Shown here piece after piece: positions 8,296 through 18,389 of a stretch of DNA of 34,669 nt. The DNA is from a bacterium TMED161 (GTDB lineage Bacteria > Fidelibacterota > Marinisomatia > SCGC-AAA003-L08 > D37C17). Positions within the stretch are counted from its first letter, which is position 1. Each line of letters opens with the position of its first letter. The position numbers and the translations under genes are program-made. The stretch spans positions 1 through 34,669 of the forward strand of contig NHHK01000025.1 of NCBI GenBank assembly GCA_002171125.1, in the 5' to 3' direction. The notes under the pieces were generated by a model. It was not told where the DNA came from, searched no databases, and worked only from the letters and a program-made list of their open reading frames with translations.

Positions 8296-9192
8296 ATGAG
8301 ATATTTATTAATCATTCTATATTTATTCTTTATAAGTTGTGATGGTAACAACTCTACATCATTGGGAGAATCTAATGATTCAGAAGAATGCACCAATCCC
8401 ATTTCAATTGATAGTAGCTTAGGTGAGTGCTCAGAAGCACTACCATATACACCAAACTTTAGCAATGTAGAGAACTCTAATGATACAAGAACAATTACTT
8501 CAAATAATATTCCAAATCACTTGGTTGGTCTTTTTGGTGCAGGACCAGGTTCTTTAAACCCAAATCAAATCACACCACAGAACAATAACTATATTTTGGA
8601 CCTAACACCTTCAATAGCAAGCCAAGTAACTCCTTTATTGGGTGATGCAGGAATAGATTATTCTTTCGGAATACTATTAAATGGCATAGAAGTAGATCCT
8701 GTTGCAGCTGAACCATGGCCTCATGAGGGAACTGATTCTCCAAATGTAAACTGGGAATGGAATTTGGAAGCTTCAATGGCAGGCTTAGGGATTGATTGCA
8801 ATAGAGCTCATGTTCAACCATTTGGGGCATATCATTATCATGGGACCCCATCATTATACTTAGAAAACCTAAATGAAAATTTAACATCGAAGACTCTAAT
8901 TGGATATGCAGCTGATGGTTTTCCAATTTATTATGAACCTACAAAAACTTCTAGTTATCAAATAAAGTCTGGTAGTAGGCCTGGAGATGGTATTGGTGCA
9001 CCATGTGGCGATTATGATGGTCTTTATACTGCGGATTATGAATATATAGATGGACTGGGAGATTTAGGAGAATGCAATGAGTATTATGATGGGAATGAAT
9101 ATTATTATGTATTGATAGATAATTATCCTGGTATCCCTAGATGCTTTATTGGAATACCTTCAAATGATTTTAAAATAGGAGCAGGAAACTAA
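8296..9192 (+). CDS. YHYH-domain lipoprotein
   Basis: Lipobox-like LFFISC; HVQPFGAYHYHGTPSLY, GYAADGFPIYY, late RCFIG motif typical of YHYH proteins. No dockerin. Confidence 0.8.
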   Translation: MRYLLIILYLFFISCDGNNSTSLGESNDSEECTNPISIDSSLGECSEALPYTPNFSNVENSNDTRTITSNNIPNHLVGLFGAGPGSLNPNQITPQNNNYILDLTPSIASQVTPLLGDAGIDYSFGILLNGIEVDPVAAEPWPHEGTDSPNVNWEWNLEASMAGLGIDCNRAHVQPFGAYHYHGTPSLYLENLNENLTSKTLIGYAADGFPIYYEPTKTSSYQIKSGSRPGDGIGAPCGDYDGLYTADYEYIDGLGDLGECNEYYDGNEYYYVLIDNYPGIPRCFIGIPSNDFKIGAGN

Positions 9193-9240
9193 ATTCAAAA
9201 AAGAGCTTACTCCAAAACAAAAATAAAAGGAATTAAATAC

Positions 9241-11316
9241 ATGTTGAAATACAGTTTTATTGCAAATATCATACTATCTTTATCTTATGGGGCGATTATT
9301 AATGTGGGTAGTGAAGAAATTTATGATTTTAATACAATACAAGATGGTGTTGATAATGCTCAGATAGGAGATACAGTTCTTGTACATCCTGGCACTTATT
9401 ATGAAAATGTAATTGTCGATAAAACAATTACTTTAGCAAGTTTAGCTATTTTTGATGATTTAAATAATTGGTATGATTATAATGATTCTTCAAACCAATT
9501 TGAAGTTATTAATCATAATATTAATAGTACAATTATCGATGGATCATATGCACAGTTTAATATGGGAGCATTTGGTTCAGCTGATATAGCTGATTATATC
9601 GGTAGTAGTATTTTTGTTGGATCTTTTAATGAAGAATGTATTTCACCTTTAATAATTGGATTCACTATACAAAATGGTAAAGGGACAATGACCGAAGGTC
9701 CTCAGTGGTATGGATATTATAAGAAAAAAGGTGGAGGAATTTATTCTTATCTATCTAATGCTTCTATTAACTATAATAATTTTATAAATAATGGATCACT
9801 TGGTATTGATATTGAGTATGGAGGTGCAATTTATTTTCAAACAGATCCATTAGAAAATTATATTGGAGGAAATAACTTTTCTCAATTAGCTGATTGTCAA
9901 GTTTCAGAGATAAATATCCAAAATAATTTTTATAATAATAATTTTTCTAAATTTGCTAATACCTTTTCAAGTGGAAATTTTAATGGTGATATCCACATTG
10001 AAAATAGTTTATTTGATGTGTTTAATTGTTCAGATTCGACGTTTACAAAACTATGGTTTGATAATATACCAGAAGCAGAAATATTTAATTCAGGCATACA
10101 GGCAAATCAGTGTTCATTTAATGATGATTTATGGGTAGCTCCAAATGGTGTTGATTCACCTGCCCATGGGAGTTTAGAAAGTCCATTAAAAACTATCAGA
10201 TATGCATTGGAAAATCTTTCAACATCCTTAGGAAACAATATTACAATACACTTAGACGAAGGGGTTTATTCACCTTATCAAACAGGAGAAATGTATAGTT
10301 TGAATTTACTTTCTAATATTACTCTTAAAGGTTCAGGGATGAATCAAACAATACTTGATGGTGGTATGCTTGACTTTGATCCTTATGAATATTCTTCCAC
10401 AATCGCCCCAAACTCTTTAATCTTAATTAATAATTGCGAAAATATTGTTTTTTCTGATTTAAGTATAGTTGGAGGTGTTTATCAAGCGCATAATGACCCG
10501 GGATCTGGTGCAGGAATTAATATATATAATTCTGATTTAGCATTAATAAATACTAATATTAGTGCGCATTACGGTTGTGCAATATCTTCAGTTTCATCAG
10601 ATTTGGATATTATGAATACTATTATATCTAGAAATAATTATGGATACTTTACTTCAACTGGTATTGAATTAAATAACTCAAATGCAAATTTATATAATGT
10701 GACAATGACAGATAATTATGGTGGCGGGATGTACCCTGAAGCTATAAATATGGATGACTCATCATATTTAAACATGATAAACTCTATAGTATGGAATAAT
10801 TTATATGATACTGAGAACCTACAAATTGGATCAGGCTTTGATTATGATTTCAATGGAATAAATATTTTGTATAGTAATATTAAAGGAGGATGGGTAGGCC
10901 AAGGTAATATTTCTGAAGATCCATTATTTGTTAATCCTAGTCAAGGAATAGATGAAGGTAATGGTTTTGGTTGGGGGTGGTCTCCATTTGGAGATTATAG
11001 ATTGCAAAGTATATCTCCATGTATTGATACTGGAATAGCATTCTTAGAATTAGATAATGAAATTATTATAAATATTGATCAATCAGAATTTGAAGGAGAA
11101 GCACCTGATATGGGCGCTATTGAATATTATGAATGGAATCTTGGAGATATAAATACTGATTCTACTATTGATGTTTTAGATATTGTATCTATTGTTGCAT
11201 TTATTATTGGTAATCAAGAATATACTAATGAGCAATATAATTTAGCTGACTACAATCAAGATGGGGATGTTAATGTTTTAGATATTGTTCAGTTAGTAGA
11301 TATAATTTTAAACTAA
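9241..11316 (+). CDS. Secreted right-handed parallel beta-helix (pectin-lyase-like fold) protein with C-terminal dockerin
   Basis: IQDGVDNAQIGDTVLVHPGTYYENVIVDKTITL; repeated N-rich beta-helix rungs; dockerin GDINTDSTIDVLDIVS...ADYNQDGDVNVLDIVQLVDIILN. Confidence 0.85.
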   Translation: MLKYSFIANIILSLSYGAIINVGSEEIYDFNTIQDGVDNAQIGDTVLVHPGTYYENVIVDKTITLASLAIFDDLNNWYDYNDSSNQFEVINHNINSTIIDGSYAQFNMGAFGSADIADYIGSSIFVGSFNEECISPLIIGFTIQNGKGTMTEGPQWYGYYKKKGGGIYSYLSNASINYNNFINNGSLGIDIEYGGAIYFQTDPLENYIGGNNFSQLADCQVSEINIQNNFYNNNFSKFANTFSSGNFNGDIHIENSLFDVFNCSDSTFTKLWFDNIPEAEIFNSGIQANQCSFNDDLWVAPNGVDSPAHGSLESPLKTIRYALENLSTSLGNNITIHLDEGVYSPYQTGEMYSLNLLSNITLKGSGMNQTILDGGMLDFDPYEYSSTIAPNSLILINNCENIVFSDLSIVGGVYQAHNDPGSGAGINIYNSDLALINTNISAHYGCAISSVSSDLDIMNTIISRNNYGYFTSTGIELNNSNANLYNVTMTDNYGGGMYPEAINMDDSSYLNMINSIVWNNLYDTENLQIGSGFDYDFNGINILYSNIKGGWVGQGNISEDPLFVNPSQGIDEGNGFGWGWSPFGDYRLQSISPCIDTGIAFLELDNEIIINIDQSEFEGEAPDMGAIEYYEWNLGDINTDSTIDVLDIVSIVAFIIGNQEYTNEQYNLADYNQDGDVNVLDIVQLVDIILN

Positions 11317-11575
11317 AACTACTCTACTTTTATATAAGGAAATTGCAGGTTTGAAGAATATCTTAAGGATAAAGTTAATAGCTAGAAAATTGATGAGCTA
11401 GATGAGCATCCTGAAAGTGACTGAGGTGGTTAATGGTAGTGAGCTACTAGCAAAATAGAAGTATTAATAGATATCTATCCTGTAAAGAATTAGATATAAA
11501 ACTCTACACCTTCATTATAAATATAAAATTAAAAACGAATCTTTTCTTATGATTTCCCATTAACTAAATTTATAA

Positions 11576-12973
11576 ATGAAAATATTTTTAAATATTTTAA
11601 TCTTAATTAGTTTTTCATTTTCTGAAATTGAATTATACTCCAATCAAGATTCATATCTTGTGGGTGAGCATATTGAGGTTTATTTTTCTGGTCTTAACAG
11701 CTATGGTAGTGATTGGATTGGTATTTTTGAATCTAATGCCCCTAATGAAGAGATCCTCTATTGGAAATATACAGATGGAACACAGCAAAATAATTACAAT
11801 TTTATAGATTCAGGATATGTAAGTTTTTCTCCTTTAACATTGCCAACGGGCAATTATGAATTACGATTATTTTACAATAATAATTATGAATTAATAGACT
11901 CTGTTTCTTTTTCTATTATAGATAGTTGTATAGAATTAAATAATCCTGATTTTAATGATGTTTTTAAAGTGATGACATTCAATACTTGGAACAGTGCACA
12001 ATATGGCTTTGGAGGTTTGAGTCGAGTTTCAGAGATTATAGCTAGTTTAAATATTGATGTGATTGGATTTCAAGAGACTGATCCTAACTCAATCATTGAA
12101 ATCAAAACATTGCTTTCTAACTATCAAGGATATGAACAGTTATATTCAACCCCTAGCGAATCAAATATATCAATTATATCTAGATTCCCAATTATTAATA
12201 CATATGATTATAATTTGTATGGAATTGGAGTAGATATAATAGCTTCTAATTCTGATACAATTAAATTTGTCTCTTCTCATTTAACTGCCTATCCTTATGG
12301 GCCTTACGATTTATACGAAGGCATCTCCATTGAGGAGGTGATTAATAATGAATTATCAACAAGGTATCTAGAGAATCTAGGTATTTATAATCAAATAATT
12401 AATAACCCATTAAATAATCCAAACTTACCTGTCATTTATGTTGGCGATCATAATACTCCTTCATCATTAGATTGGCAAAATGATAATATAAATCAGAATT
12501 TTGGATTTGAAGTAAATTGGCCAGTTTCTGAATTTCTTTTAAATAATGATTTTCATGATTCATATAGAGAAGTATATCCAAGTGTAAATGATAATATAGG
12601 ATTAACATGGTCTCCTGGATATCCTAAAAATATTTTTGATAGTTGGGATATTCATGATCGAATAGATATGATATACTTCAAACATGGTGATTTCAAAAAC
12701 TTATATCCCTTGGCCTCATATGTTTATGATTGTGATCCCTGGCCCTCTGATCATAGAGCCGTAATTACAGAATTTTCAATTTGCAAGAATGGTCCTATGG
12801 GGGATATTAATGTAGATGAAATAATTAACATTCTTGATGTTATTATGTTAGTAAGTGAAATTCTTGAATCCTCAAACAAATATTGTATTTATGTAAATGG
12901 TGATTTTGACTATAATCAAGACTTAGATATTTTGGATATAATCCAATTAGTTTCTTTCATTCTAAATAACTAA
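11576..12973 (+). CDS. Secreted endonuclease/exonuclease/phosphatase (EEP) family protein with N-terminal beta-sandwich and C-terminal dockerin
   Basis: VMTFNTWNSAQYGFGGLSRVSEIIASLNIDVIGFQETD, GDHNTPSSLDW, DRIDMIYFKH, PSDHRAVITEF; dockerin GDINVDEIINILDV...GDFDYNQDLDILDIIQLVSFILNN. Confidence 0.85.
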   Translation: MKIFLNILILISFSFSEIELYSNQDSYLVGEHIEVYFSGLNSYGSDWIGIFESNAPNEEILYWKYTDGTQQNNYNFIDSGYVSFSPLTLPTGNYELRLFYNNNYELIDSVSFSIIDSCIELNNPDFNDVFKVMTFNTWNSAQYGFGGLSRVSEIIASLNIDVIGFQETDPNSIIEIKTLLSNYQGYEQLYSTPSESNISIISRFPIINTYDYNLYGIGVDIIASNSDTIKFVSSHLTAYPYGPYDLYEGISIEEVINNELSTRYLENLGIYNQIINNPLNNPNLPVIYVGDHNTPSSLDWQNDNINQNFGFEVNWPVSEFLLNNDFHDSYREVYPSVNDNIGLTWSPGYPKNIFDSWDIHDRIDMIYFKHGDFKNLYPLASYVYDCDPWPSDHRAVITEFSICKNGPMGDINVDEIINILDVIMLVSEILESSNKYCIYVNGDFDYNQDLDILDIIQLVSFILNN

Positions 12974-13064
12974 TCTAATTAAGACAAAAATTTTAAAGCC
13001 TCTTTTATAGTGATTTTATAATTTTTAAATTAAAGTATCAATTTTTTTTAAATAAAGGTCTAAA

Positions 13065-14651
13065 ATGATTTTTCAAAAACTTTATTACACCTCAATTATA
13101 ATTGTAGCTTCATTTATTTTTTCAGAAAATCCATTAGATAATTATCTAATAGGGAATAACAATTTAACAGTTATAGGAAATTTTCAAGATGGAATTGATA
13201 AAGCTCGTGATCTAGATTTTCATCCTACTATTGATAATCAACTATGGATTTTGAATCAAGGTGAAGACCCATATCCTAATAATAGTGAAAATATTACAAA
13301 TGTTTGTGTCCCTGAAAATTTAGAATTGGTTTTTACAATTTATGACTCATATAGTGATGGCATTTGCTGTGAGAGTGGCGAGGGCTCATACTTAGTATCT
13401 GCATGTGATAATATTTATGCATCAGGAGGAGATTTTGAAAGCAGTGAGTCTACCACTTTTACAATTGATGATAATTGTGATAATTCTTGCGCTGCTGGTC
13501 AAGTTGAATTAATTATTAATATAAATACAGATGATTGGGCAAAGGAAACATCATGGATATTAGCAGAAAGTAATTCTGAAATAGTTCATGCCAGGCGCTT
13601 AGAGCCTGGAGGAAGTACAGTGATATTTCATGATGCAGGATTAAGTAATCAATCTTCTGAGTACAGAAAAGATTCATATTCTAGACACTTTATGCATACA
13701 GCTAGTGCTCTAGTATTTGATAATGAAGGATTTTTTGCAAATACTCTTGAATGTCAAGATGCTAATAATAATATTAATGGTTTTTTTTCAGGTCCAACTT
13801 TATGGGATTCAGATCTTTCAATTTACACTGAAATGAATCAAGAAGGCCCCTTGCTTGGTAGTCACTTAGATATGATACATCAAAGTCCCTATTCTATGGG
13901 AATAGAATATGCTGGAATTGGAAATGTTTATTGGGTTTTTGATGGGTATCATGCTTCTATTGTTAGATATGATTTTGCAACTCCTCATGAAATTGGCGGT
14001 CATGACCATTCAGATGGGATGGTGTGGAGATATGACGAGGTTGATATTACTAGAGAAAATGGCATCTCAAGTCATATGATTTTAGATGATGAATTAGAGT
14101 TTTTATATATAGCAGACACTGGTAATCAAAGAATTTTGAAATTTAATGTTAATTCTGGTAACTATAGTTATGATTTGACACCATATGGAGAATCTTTAGC
14201 CGAATATTTTATGATGGAAAATGCTGATTGGGAAATATTCATTGATCAGGGTTTAGATAAACCTTCAGGAATTGATATGTATGATGATCGTTTAGTTGTA
14301 AGTGATTATGCAACTGGTGATATTATTTTTTATGATATTTCAATGAGTCCGCCAAATGAAATAGGCCGAATACATACTGAAAATCAAAATAATATTATGG
14401 GAATTAAAATTGACTCTAATCAAAAAATATGGTATGTAAATCATGAGGAAAATAATGTTATACGTATCGATTATAGCTTAATTAATGGAGATATTAATAG
14501 CGATGGAAACGTCAATGTTAATGATATTGTTATGCTGGTAAATTATATTCTAAATGAACAAATCTCAGATAATCTAAATTTTGATTTAAATAATGATAGT
14601 GATGTAAATGTCCTGGATGTTGTTATGCTTGTAGAGCTAATTCTAAACTAA
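13065..14651 (+). CDS. Secreted NHL/beta-propeller-like protein with Cys-rich insert and C-terminal dockerin
   Basis: GIDKARDLDFHPTIDNQLWILNQGEDPYP and LYIADTGNQRILKFN repeats; insert VFTIYDSYSDGICCESGEGSY; dockerin GDINSDGNVNVNDI...FDLNNDSDVNVLDVVMLVELILN. Confidence 0.75.
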   Translation: MIFQKLYYTSIIIVASFIFSENPLDNYLIGNNNLTVIGNFQDGIDKARDLDFHPTIDNQLWILNQGEDPYPNNSENITNVCVPENLELVFTIYDSYSDGICCESGEGSYLVSACDNIYASGGDFESSESTTFTIDDNCDNSCAAGQVELIININTDDWAKETSWILAESNSEIVHARRLEPGGSTVIFHDAGLSNQSSEYRKDSYSRHFMHTASALVFDNEGFFANTLECQDANNNINGFFSGPTLWDSDLSIYTEMNQEGPLLGSHLDMIHQSPYSMGIEYAGIGNVYWVFDGYHASIVRYDFATPHEIGGHDHSDGMVWRYDEVDITRENGISSHMILDDELEFLYIADTGNQRILKFNVNSGNYSYDLTPYGESLAEYFMMENADWEIFIDQGLDKPSGIDMYDDRLVVSDYATGDIIFYDISMSPPNEIGRIHTENQNNIMGIKIDSNQKIWYVNHEENNVIRIDYSLINGDINSDGNVNVNDIVMLVNYILNEQISDNLNFDLNNDSDVNVLDVVMLVELILN

Positions 14652-14712
14652 TTCTATCCTCTTTAGAATTAAAAAAAATTACACAGACTTTTTTGTTCTG
14701 TAGATTACTTTT

Positions 14713-14790
14713 ATGAATTTTTTAATTTTATTATCACTTTTATTAAATACTATTTATGCTATAAATCTAAATTTTAATCTTTGTTATTAG
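14713..14790 (+). pseudogene. Orphan signal peptide (25 aa) with no mature protein
   Basis: MNFLILLSLLLNTIYAINLNFNLCY-stop preceded by TTCTGTAGATTACTTTTATG, matching the recurrent leader motif of neighbouring genes. Confidence 0.4.
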
Positions 14791-14831
14791 AAATCAAGTA
14801 AGCCTATTTGAAAAAGACTTACTTGATTTCT
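14789..14831. terminator. Perfect 14-bp inverted repeat; likely terminator for the convergent ABM-domain gene
   Basis: AGAAATCAAGTAAG ... CTTACTTGATTTCT with 15-nt loop, adjacent to the stop of 14837..15139(-). No strong T-tract. Confidence 0.5.
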
Positions 14832-14836
14832 ATGAT

Positions 14837-15139
14837 TTAAACTGCTACCTTTTCTGGAGACCAGCTCCAAACTAATTCACCAACCATTCTTTCTGGTGGG
14901 CCTGCAAACCATTCTTTCATACCACCCATTAACTCACTTTGTAGCTCTGCAGCATTTTCTGCTTCTTCCATAGTATTCCAACATGAGAAAGCAAATGCTT
15001 CGGTATCACTCACTTGAATACAATTTACATTTACCATTCCTTTGAATTCTGTAAATCTGTCTTCGACTGTATCCAAATAATCAACAATATTATTCATTGT
15101 TCCAGGCTTAACACTTAACTTCGTGACTCTATAAAACAT
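14837..15139 (-). CDS. Antibiotic biosynthesis monooxygenase (ABM)-like small dimeric alpha+beta barrel protein
   Basis: MFYRVTKLSVKPGTMNNIVDYLDTVEDRFTEFKGMVNVNCIQVSDTEAFAFSCWNTMEEAENA pattern. Confidence 0.6.
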   Translation of the reverse strand: MFYRVTKLSVKPGTMNNIVDYLDTVEDRFTEFKGMVNVNCIQVSDTEAFAFSCWNTMEEAENAAELQSELMGGMKEWFAGPPERMVGELVWSWSPEKVAV

Positions 15140-15335
15140 ATATTCTCCTTTATTTAATTTTTAAATTAAATACATTTCAATTATTAGTTAAAATTAATTT
15201 TAAAATATTATCTAATTAATTTACTTTTTTATGCACACTTTAATATTAAAAATAAATTTTAAAATAAATTGTGATTGATACATTTAGATACAAGTATTGA
15301 TTGAAAAATAACTTTTTTTTATTTTATTTTTTTTT

Positions 15336-16517
15336 ATGAGAACTGTTTTAATAATAACTATTGGATTATCGTTTGCTCAAATTGATTTGAGTTTAGATTG
15401 GTCAATTAATCAAAATTTTGAATTAAATGATGAACTAGATTTATTAATTGATAATCAAATTTCAAATTTAGATAATATGCAAGGAATTCTAATTATTCAC
15501 AATGGAGCAGTAGTCAAAGAAGGTTATTTTAATGGTGGACAAGCAGATGATACCTTTAATATATGGTCAGTTACTAAAAGTTTTATATCATCTTTAATTG
15601 GTATATCTATTGATTTAAACTTTATAGAAAATATTGATTCATCAATTAATGAATATTTTAGCAATCAAGATATAGTCGATGAAATAACTGTTGAAAATTT
15701 GTTAATGATGAACTCTGGATTTCAAGATTCATTCTATTGGCCTTTTTGGTATATGCAAAGCTCAGAAAATCTATTAGCCATGCCTTTAGTATATTCAAAT
15801 CAGTTTTACTACAATAATAGTGCATGTCATATAAATAGTCATTTAATTTATAATGCTACTGGATATACTCCGATAGAGTTTGCAAATATATTCTTATTTC
15901 CTCATTTAGGTATTGAAAATCCTTTTTGGCACTACGGCTATAACAACATAAGTGATGGATCATCTGGGTTACATCTTACCCTTAGGCAAATGGCAAAATT
16001 AGGACAACTTTATCTTCAAAGTGGCGTATCGGGGACTAACCAAGTTATATCTACCAACTGGGTAGAAGAATCGACTTCTATACAAATAGATACTGAAAAT
16101 TTTAACTTTGGACTTCCTTTCGATAATTATGGATATTTATGGTGGAAACCAGAAAATGAAAACATTTACATTGCTTACGGTTTTGGTGGGCAATTTCTAA
16201 TCGTTGATAAGCAAAATAATTTAGTAGTTGCTACAAGCTCAAATGATTGGGGGCCAGGCTCCATTGAGAACCATGAATTCAATTTAATTAATACTATATT
16301 ATTTCAGATAATTCCTTTATTTAATAATCTAGATAATAATTTAGTTGGAGATTTAAATAATGATCTACAAATAAATATTCTTGATGTTGTTGAATTAGTT
16401 AGTTTAGTGCTAGATGGAAATTTTTCTAATGATGCAGATATTAATAATGATAATTATACAGATGTTATAGATATTGTCCAGTTAGTAAATATAATTTTAA
16501 ATAATTTTCTAGATTAA
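15336..16517 (+). CDS. Secreted serine beta-lactamase-like (class C/esterase) hydrolase with C-terminal dockerin
   Basis: SVTKSFISSLIG (SxxK), YNNSACHINS (YxN), YGYLWWKPENENIYIAYGFGGQF; dockerin GDLNNDLQINILDV...ADINNDNYTDVIDIVQLVNIILNNFLD. Confidence 0.85.
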   Translation: MRTVLIITIGLSFAQIDLSLDWSINQNFELNDELDLLIDNQISNLDNMQGILIIHNGAVVKEGYFNGGQADDTFNIWSVTKSFISSLIGISIDLNFIENIDSSINEYFSNQDIVDEITVENLLMMNSGFQDSFYWPFWYMQSSENLLAMPLVYSNQFYYNNSACHINSHLIYNATGYTPIEFANIFLFPHLGIENPFWHYGYNNISDGSSGLHLTLRQMAKLGQLYLQSGVSGTNQVISTNWVEESTSIQIDTENFNFGLPFDNYGYLWWKPENENIYIAYGFGGQFLIVDKQNNLVVATSSNDWGPGSIENHEFNLINTILFQIIPLFNNLDNNLVGDLNNDLQINILDVVELVSLVLDGNFSNDADINNDNYTDVIDIVQLVNIILNNFLD

Positions 16518-16602
16518 AAATAAAACTCTTTAGCTTAACAACTAATTTTATATAAGATGTCTTTTATATTTATACACAGATTTTTGTTTTGTAAATTCTT
16601 AA

Positions 16603-17541
16603 ATGATTTTTAGAAATATACATTTTTTTATTATATCAGTATCGCTTTCTTTTCTTTACTCAAATTCTAAAGTTACTTATGGTGCCATAGAACACTTGTT
16701 ATTCAATTCAAATATTATTGGTGAAAGAAAAATTGAAATATATAGACCTATTAATTCACATATCGACAGTCAAACTATTTTTATATTTATGCAAGATGGA
16801 CAAATGTTATTTGATAAGTCTATAACATGGAATAACCAGGATTGGAATATTGATGAGATTTTTAGTAATAGAAATAATAAAAATAATAACATAGTAATAA
16901 TAGCTGTCTATAGTGCAAATAAATCTGGAACTGGTTTTTTTGATAATACAAACAGGTATGGTGAATATTTTCCCAAACAATCACTAAAATATTTCAATAA
17001 GAATATAAAAACATTCATATATAAAAAATTCATTGATTCTGAAAAATATGATTATTTAAAATTCTTGATTAATGAATTACTTCCATTCGTTGAGACAAAA
17101 TATAATCTAAAACTTAATAAAAATAATACGGGGATTATGGGATCTAGTATGGGTGGATTATTTGCATTAAATGCTATCATGGAATATCCTGAAAGATTCG
17201 GATTTGCTGGTTGTTTCTCAGTGCATTGGATTGGCATAAAACCAATTGATTATTTATTATTATCTTTCAGAAAAAAAGTAACAAAAGACAAAGACTTAGT
17301 TGAAGGTCTAATAAAATATATTGATATGAATGTTGATAACTTAAATAGCCATAAATTATATTTTGACTTCGGAACTGATGGGCTAGATCAATACTATAGT
17401 TCTCCTCAAAAAGATATCGACAAAATTTTAACAGCTAATGAGATAAATTTTAATTCCTTGAAATTTGAGGGACATTCTCATGAAGAAAAATATTGGGCTC
17501 TTAGGTTTGAAAATGCCCTTTCTTTTTTAATTAATGAATGA
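16603..17541 (+). CDS. Esterase-D/enterochelin esterase-like alpha/beta hydrolase, no dockerin
   Basis: GIMGSSMGGLFALNAIMEYPERFGFAGCFSVHW (GxSxG), GHSHEEKYWALRFENAL (catalytic His context). Confidence 0.8.
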   Translation: MIFRNIHFFIISVSLSFLYSNSKVTYGAIEHLLFNSNIIGERKIEIYRPINSHIDSQTIFIFMQDGQMLFDKSITWNNQDWNIDEIFSNRNNKNNNIVIIAVYSANKSGTGFFDNTNRYGEYFPKQSLKYFNKNIKTFIYKKFIDSEKYDYLKFLINELLPFVETKYNLKLNKNNTGIMGSSMGGLFALNAIMEYPERFGFAGCFSVHWIGIKPIDYLLLSFRKKVTKDKDLVEGLIKYIDMNVDNLNSHKLYFDFGTDGLDQYYSSPQKDIDKILTANEINFNSLKFEGHSHEEKYWALRFENALSFLINE

Positions 17542-17566
17542 TTTATATATTTTGTAAATTTATCAT

Positions 17567-18064
17567 ATGAAAAAAATTACATTTCTAATTCAGGTCATTT
17601 TCATAGGTTGCTTTTCGACACCTACAGAGCAAGAGCTGTTAAATAAATCTAACCCAAATGGGATTTATGGTGAAAAAATTACTCTCTCTGAAAAACAAAA
17701 AATCAATGCACTTATCTTAAACGAAGAAAAGTACCTTGATGAGAATGTTTTTATTTCAGGCAAAATAATAGAAGTTTGTCCTATGAGAGGTTGCTGGGTT
17801 AAAATTAATGATAAAAGTTCTAATTATAATTTGAGAATAAAAGTAACAGATGGTGATATTGTATTTCCTCTATCTGCGAAAGGCAAACAAGCTGATATTC
17901 AAGGCGTATTTACCAAATTAGAATTCTCTGAAGATCAAGCGCGAAAATGGAAAATGCACTTAGCTGAAGAAAAGGGTATAAAATTAAATCTTGATGAAAT
18001 TGTCCTTGACCCATCAGATCTATTTGAATTTAGAGTTAATGCCCATGGAACAAAAATTTATTAA
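17567..18064 (+). CDS. DUF4920-like lipoprotein
   Basis: Lipobox-like IFIGC; VFISGKIIEVCPMRGCWVKINDKSSNYNLRIKVTDGDIVFPLSAKGKQADIQG. Confidence 0.7.
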   Translation: MKKITFLIQVIFIGCFSTPTEQELLNKSNPNGIYGEKITLSEKQKINALILNEEKYLDENVFISGKIIEVCPMRGCWVKINDKSSNYNLRIKVTDGDIVFPLSAKGKQADIQGVFTKLEFSEDQARKWKMHLAEEKGIKLNLDEIVLDPSDLFEFRVNAHGTKIY

Positions 18065-18073
18065 TTTTAGTAA

Positions 18074-18202
18074 AATGATAAATTTAAAAAACTATCAGTC
18101 TTTAAAGTCAAAATGGGCATGATTGCTCCTATTGGAGGACTCTCATTCATAATTGGATGGATTTTACTGATATATAAATTATATTTTAATAATGCTATCT
18201 AG
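18074..18202 (+). pseudogene. C-terminal remnant of a DUF423-like membrane protein
   Basis: Frame reads ...KMGMIAPIGGLSFIIGWILLIYKLYFNNAI-stop, resembling the DUF423 C-terminus; upstream in-frame stop at 18071 and no full-length ORF. Confidence 0.4.
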
Positions 18203-18389
18203 GTTAATGTTACTAAAAAATAGTCGCTGTTGCGGAGAGGGATGTCTCATGTGCCCTTATGAACCAAAACATGTTAAAAACTCAAAAACTATTAAGAAAG
18301 AAATTGTTGAAATCTGCACAAAAGAAGAGCTTGACATTATAAATAAATTGAAAACTTCTATAAAAAGTAAGGAAATATATTATGAATAA
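18192..18389 (+). CDS. Small Cys-rich protein, DUF5522-like
   Basis: RCCGEGCLMCPYEPKH motif. Confidence 0.6.
   Translation: MLSRLMLLKNSRCCGEGCLMCPYEPKHVKNSKTIKKEIVEICTKEELDIINKLKTSIKSKEIYYE

Noticed and set aside
7136-10138. Plus-strand ORFs 7136..7399, 7366..7563 and 9953..10138
   Set aside because: Antisense to mnmH, in the divergent promoter region, or out of frame inside the beta-helix gene; no family signature.
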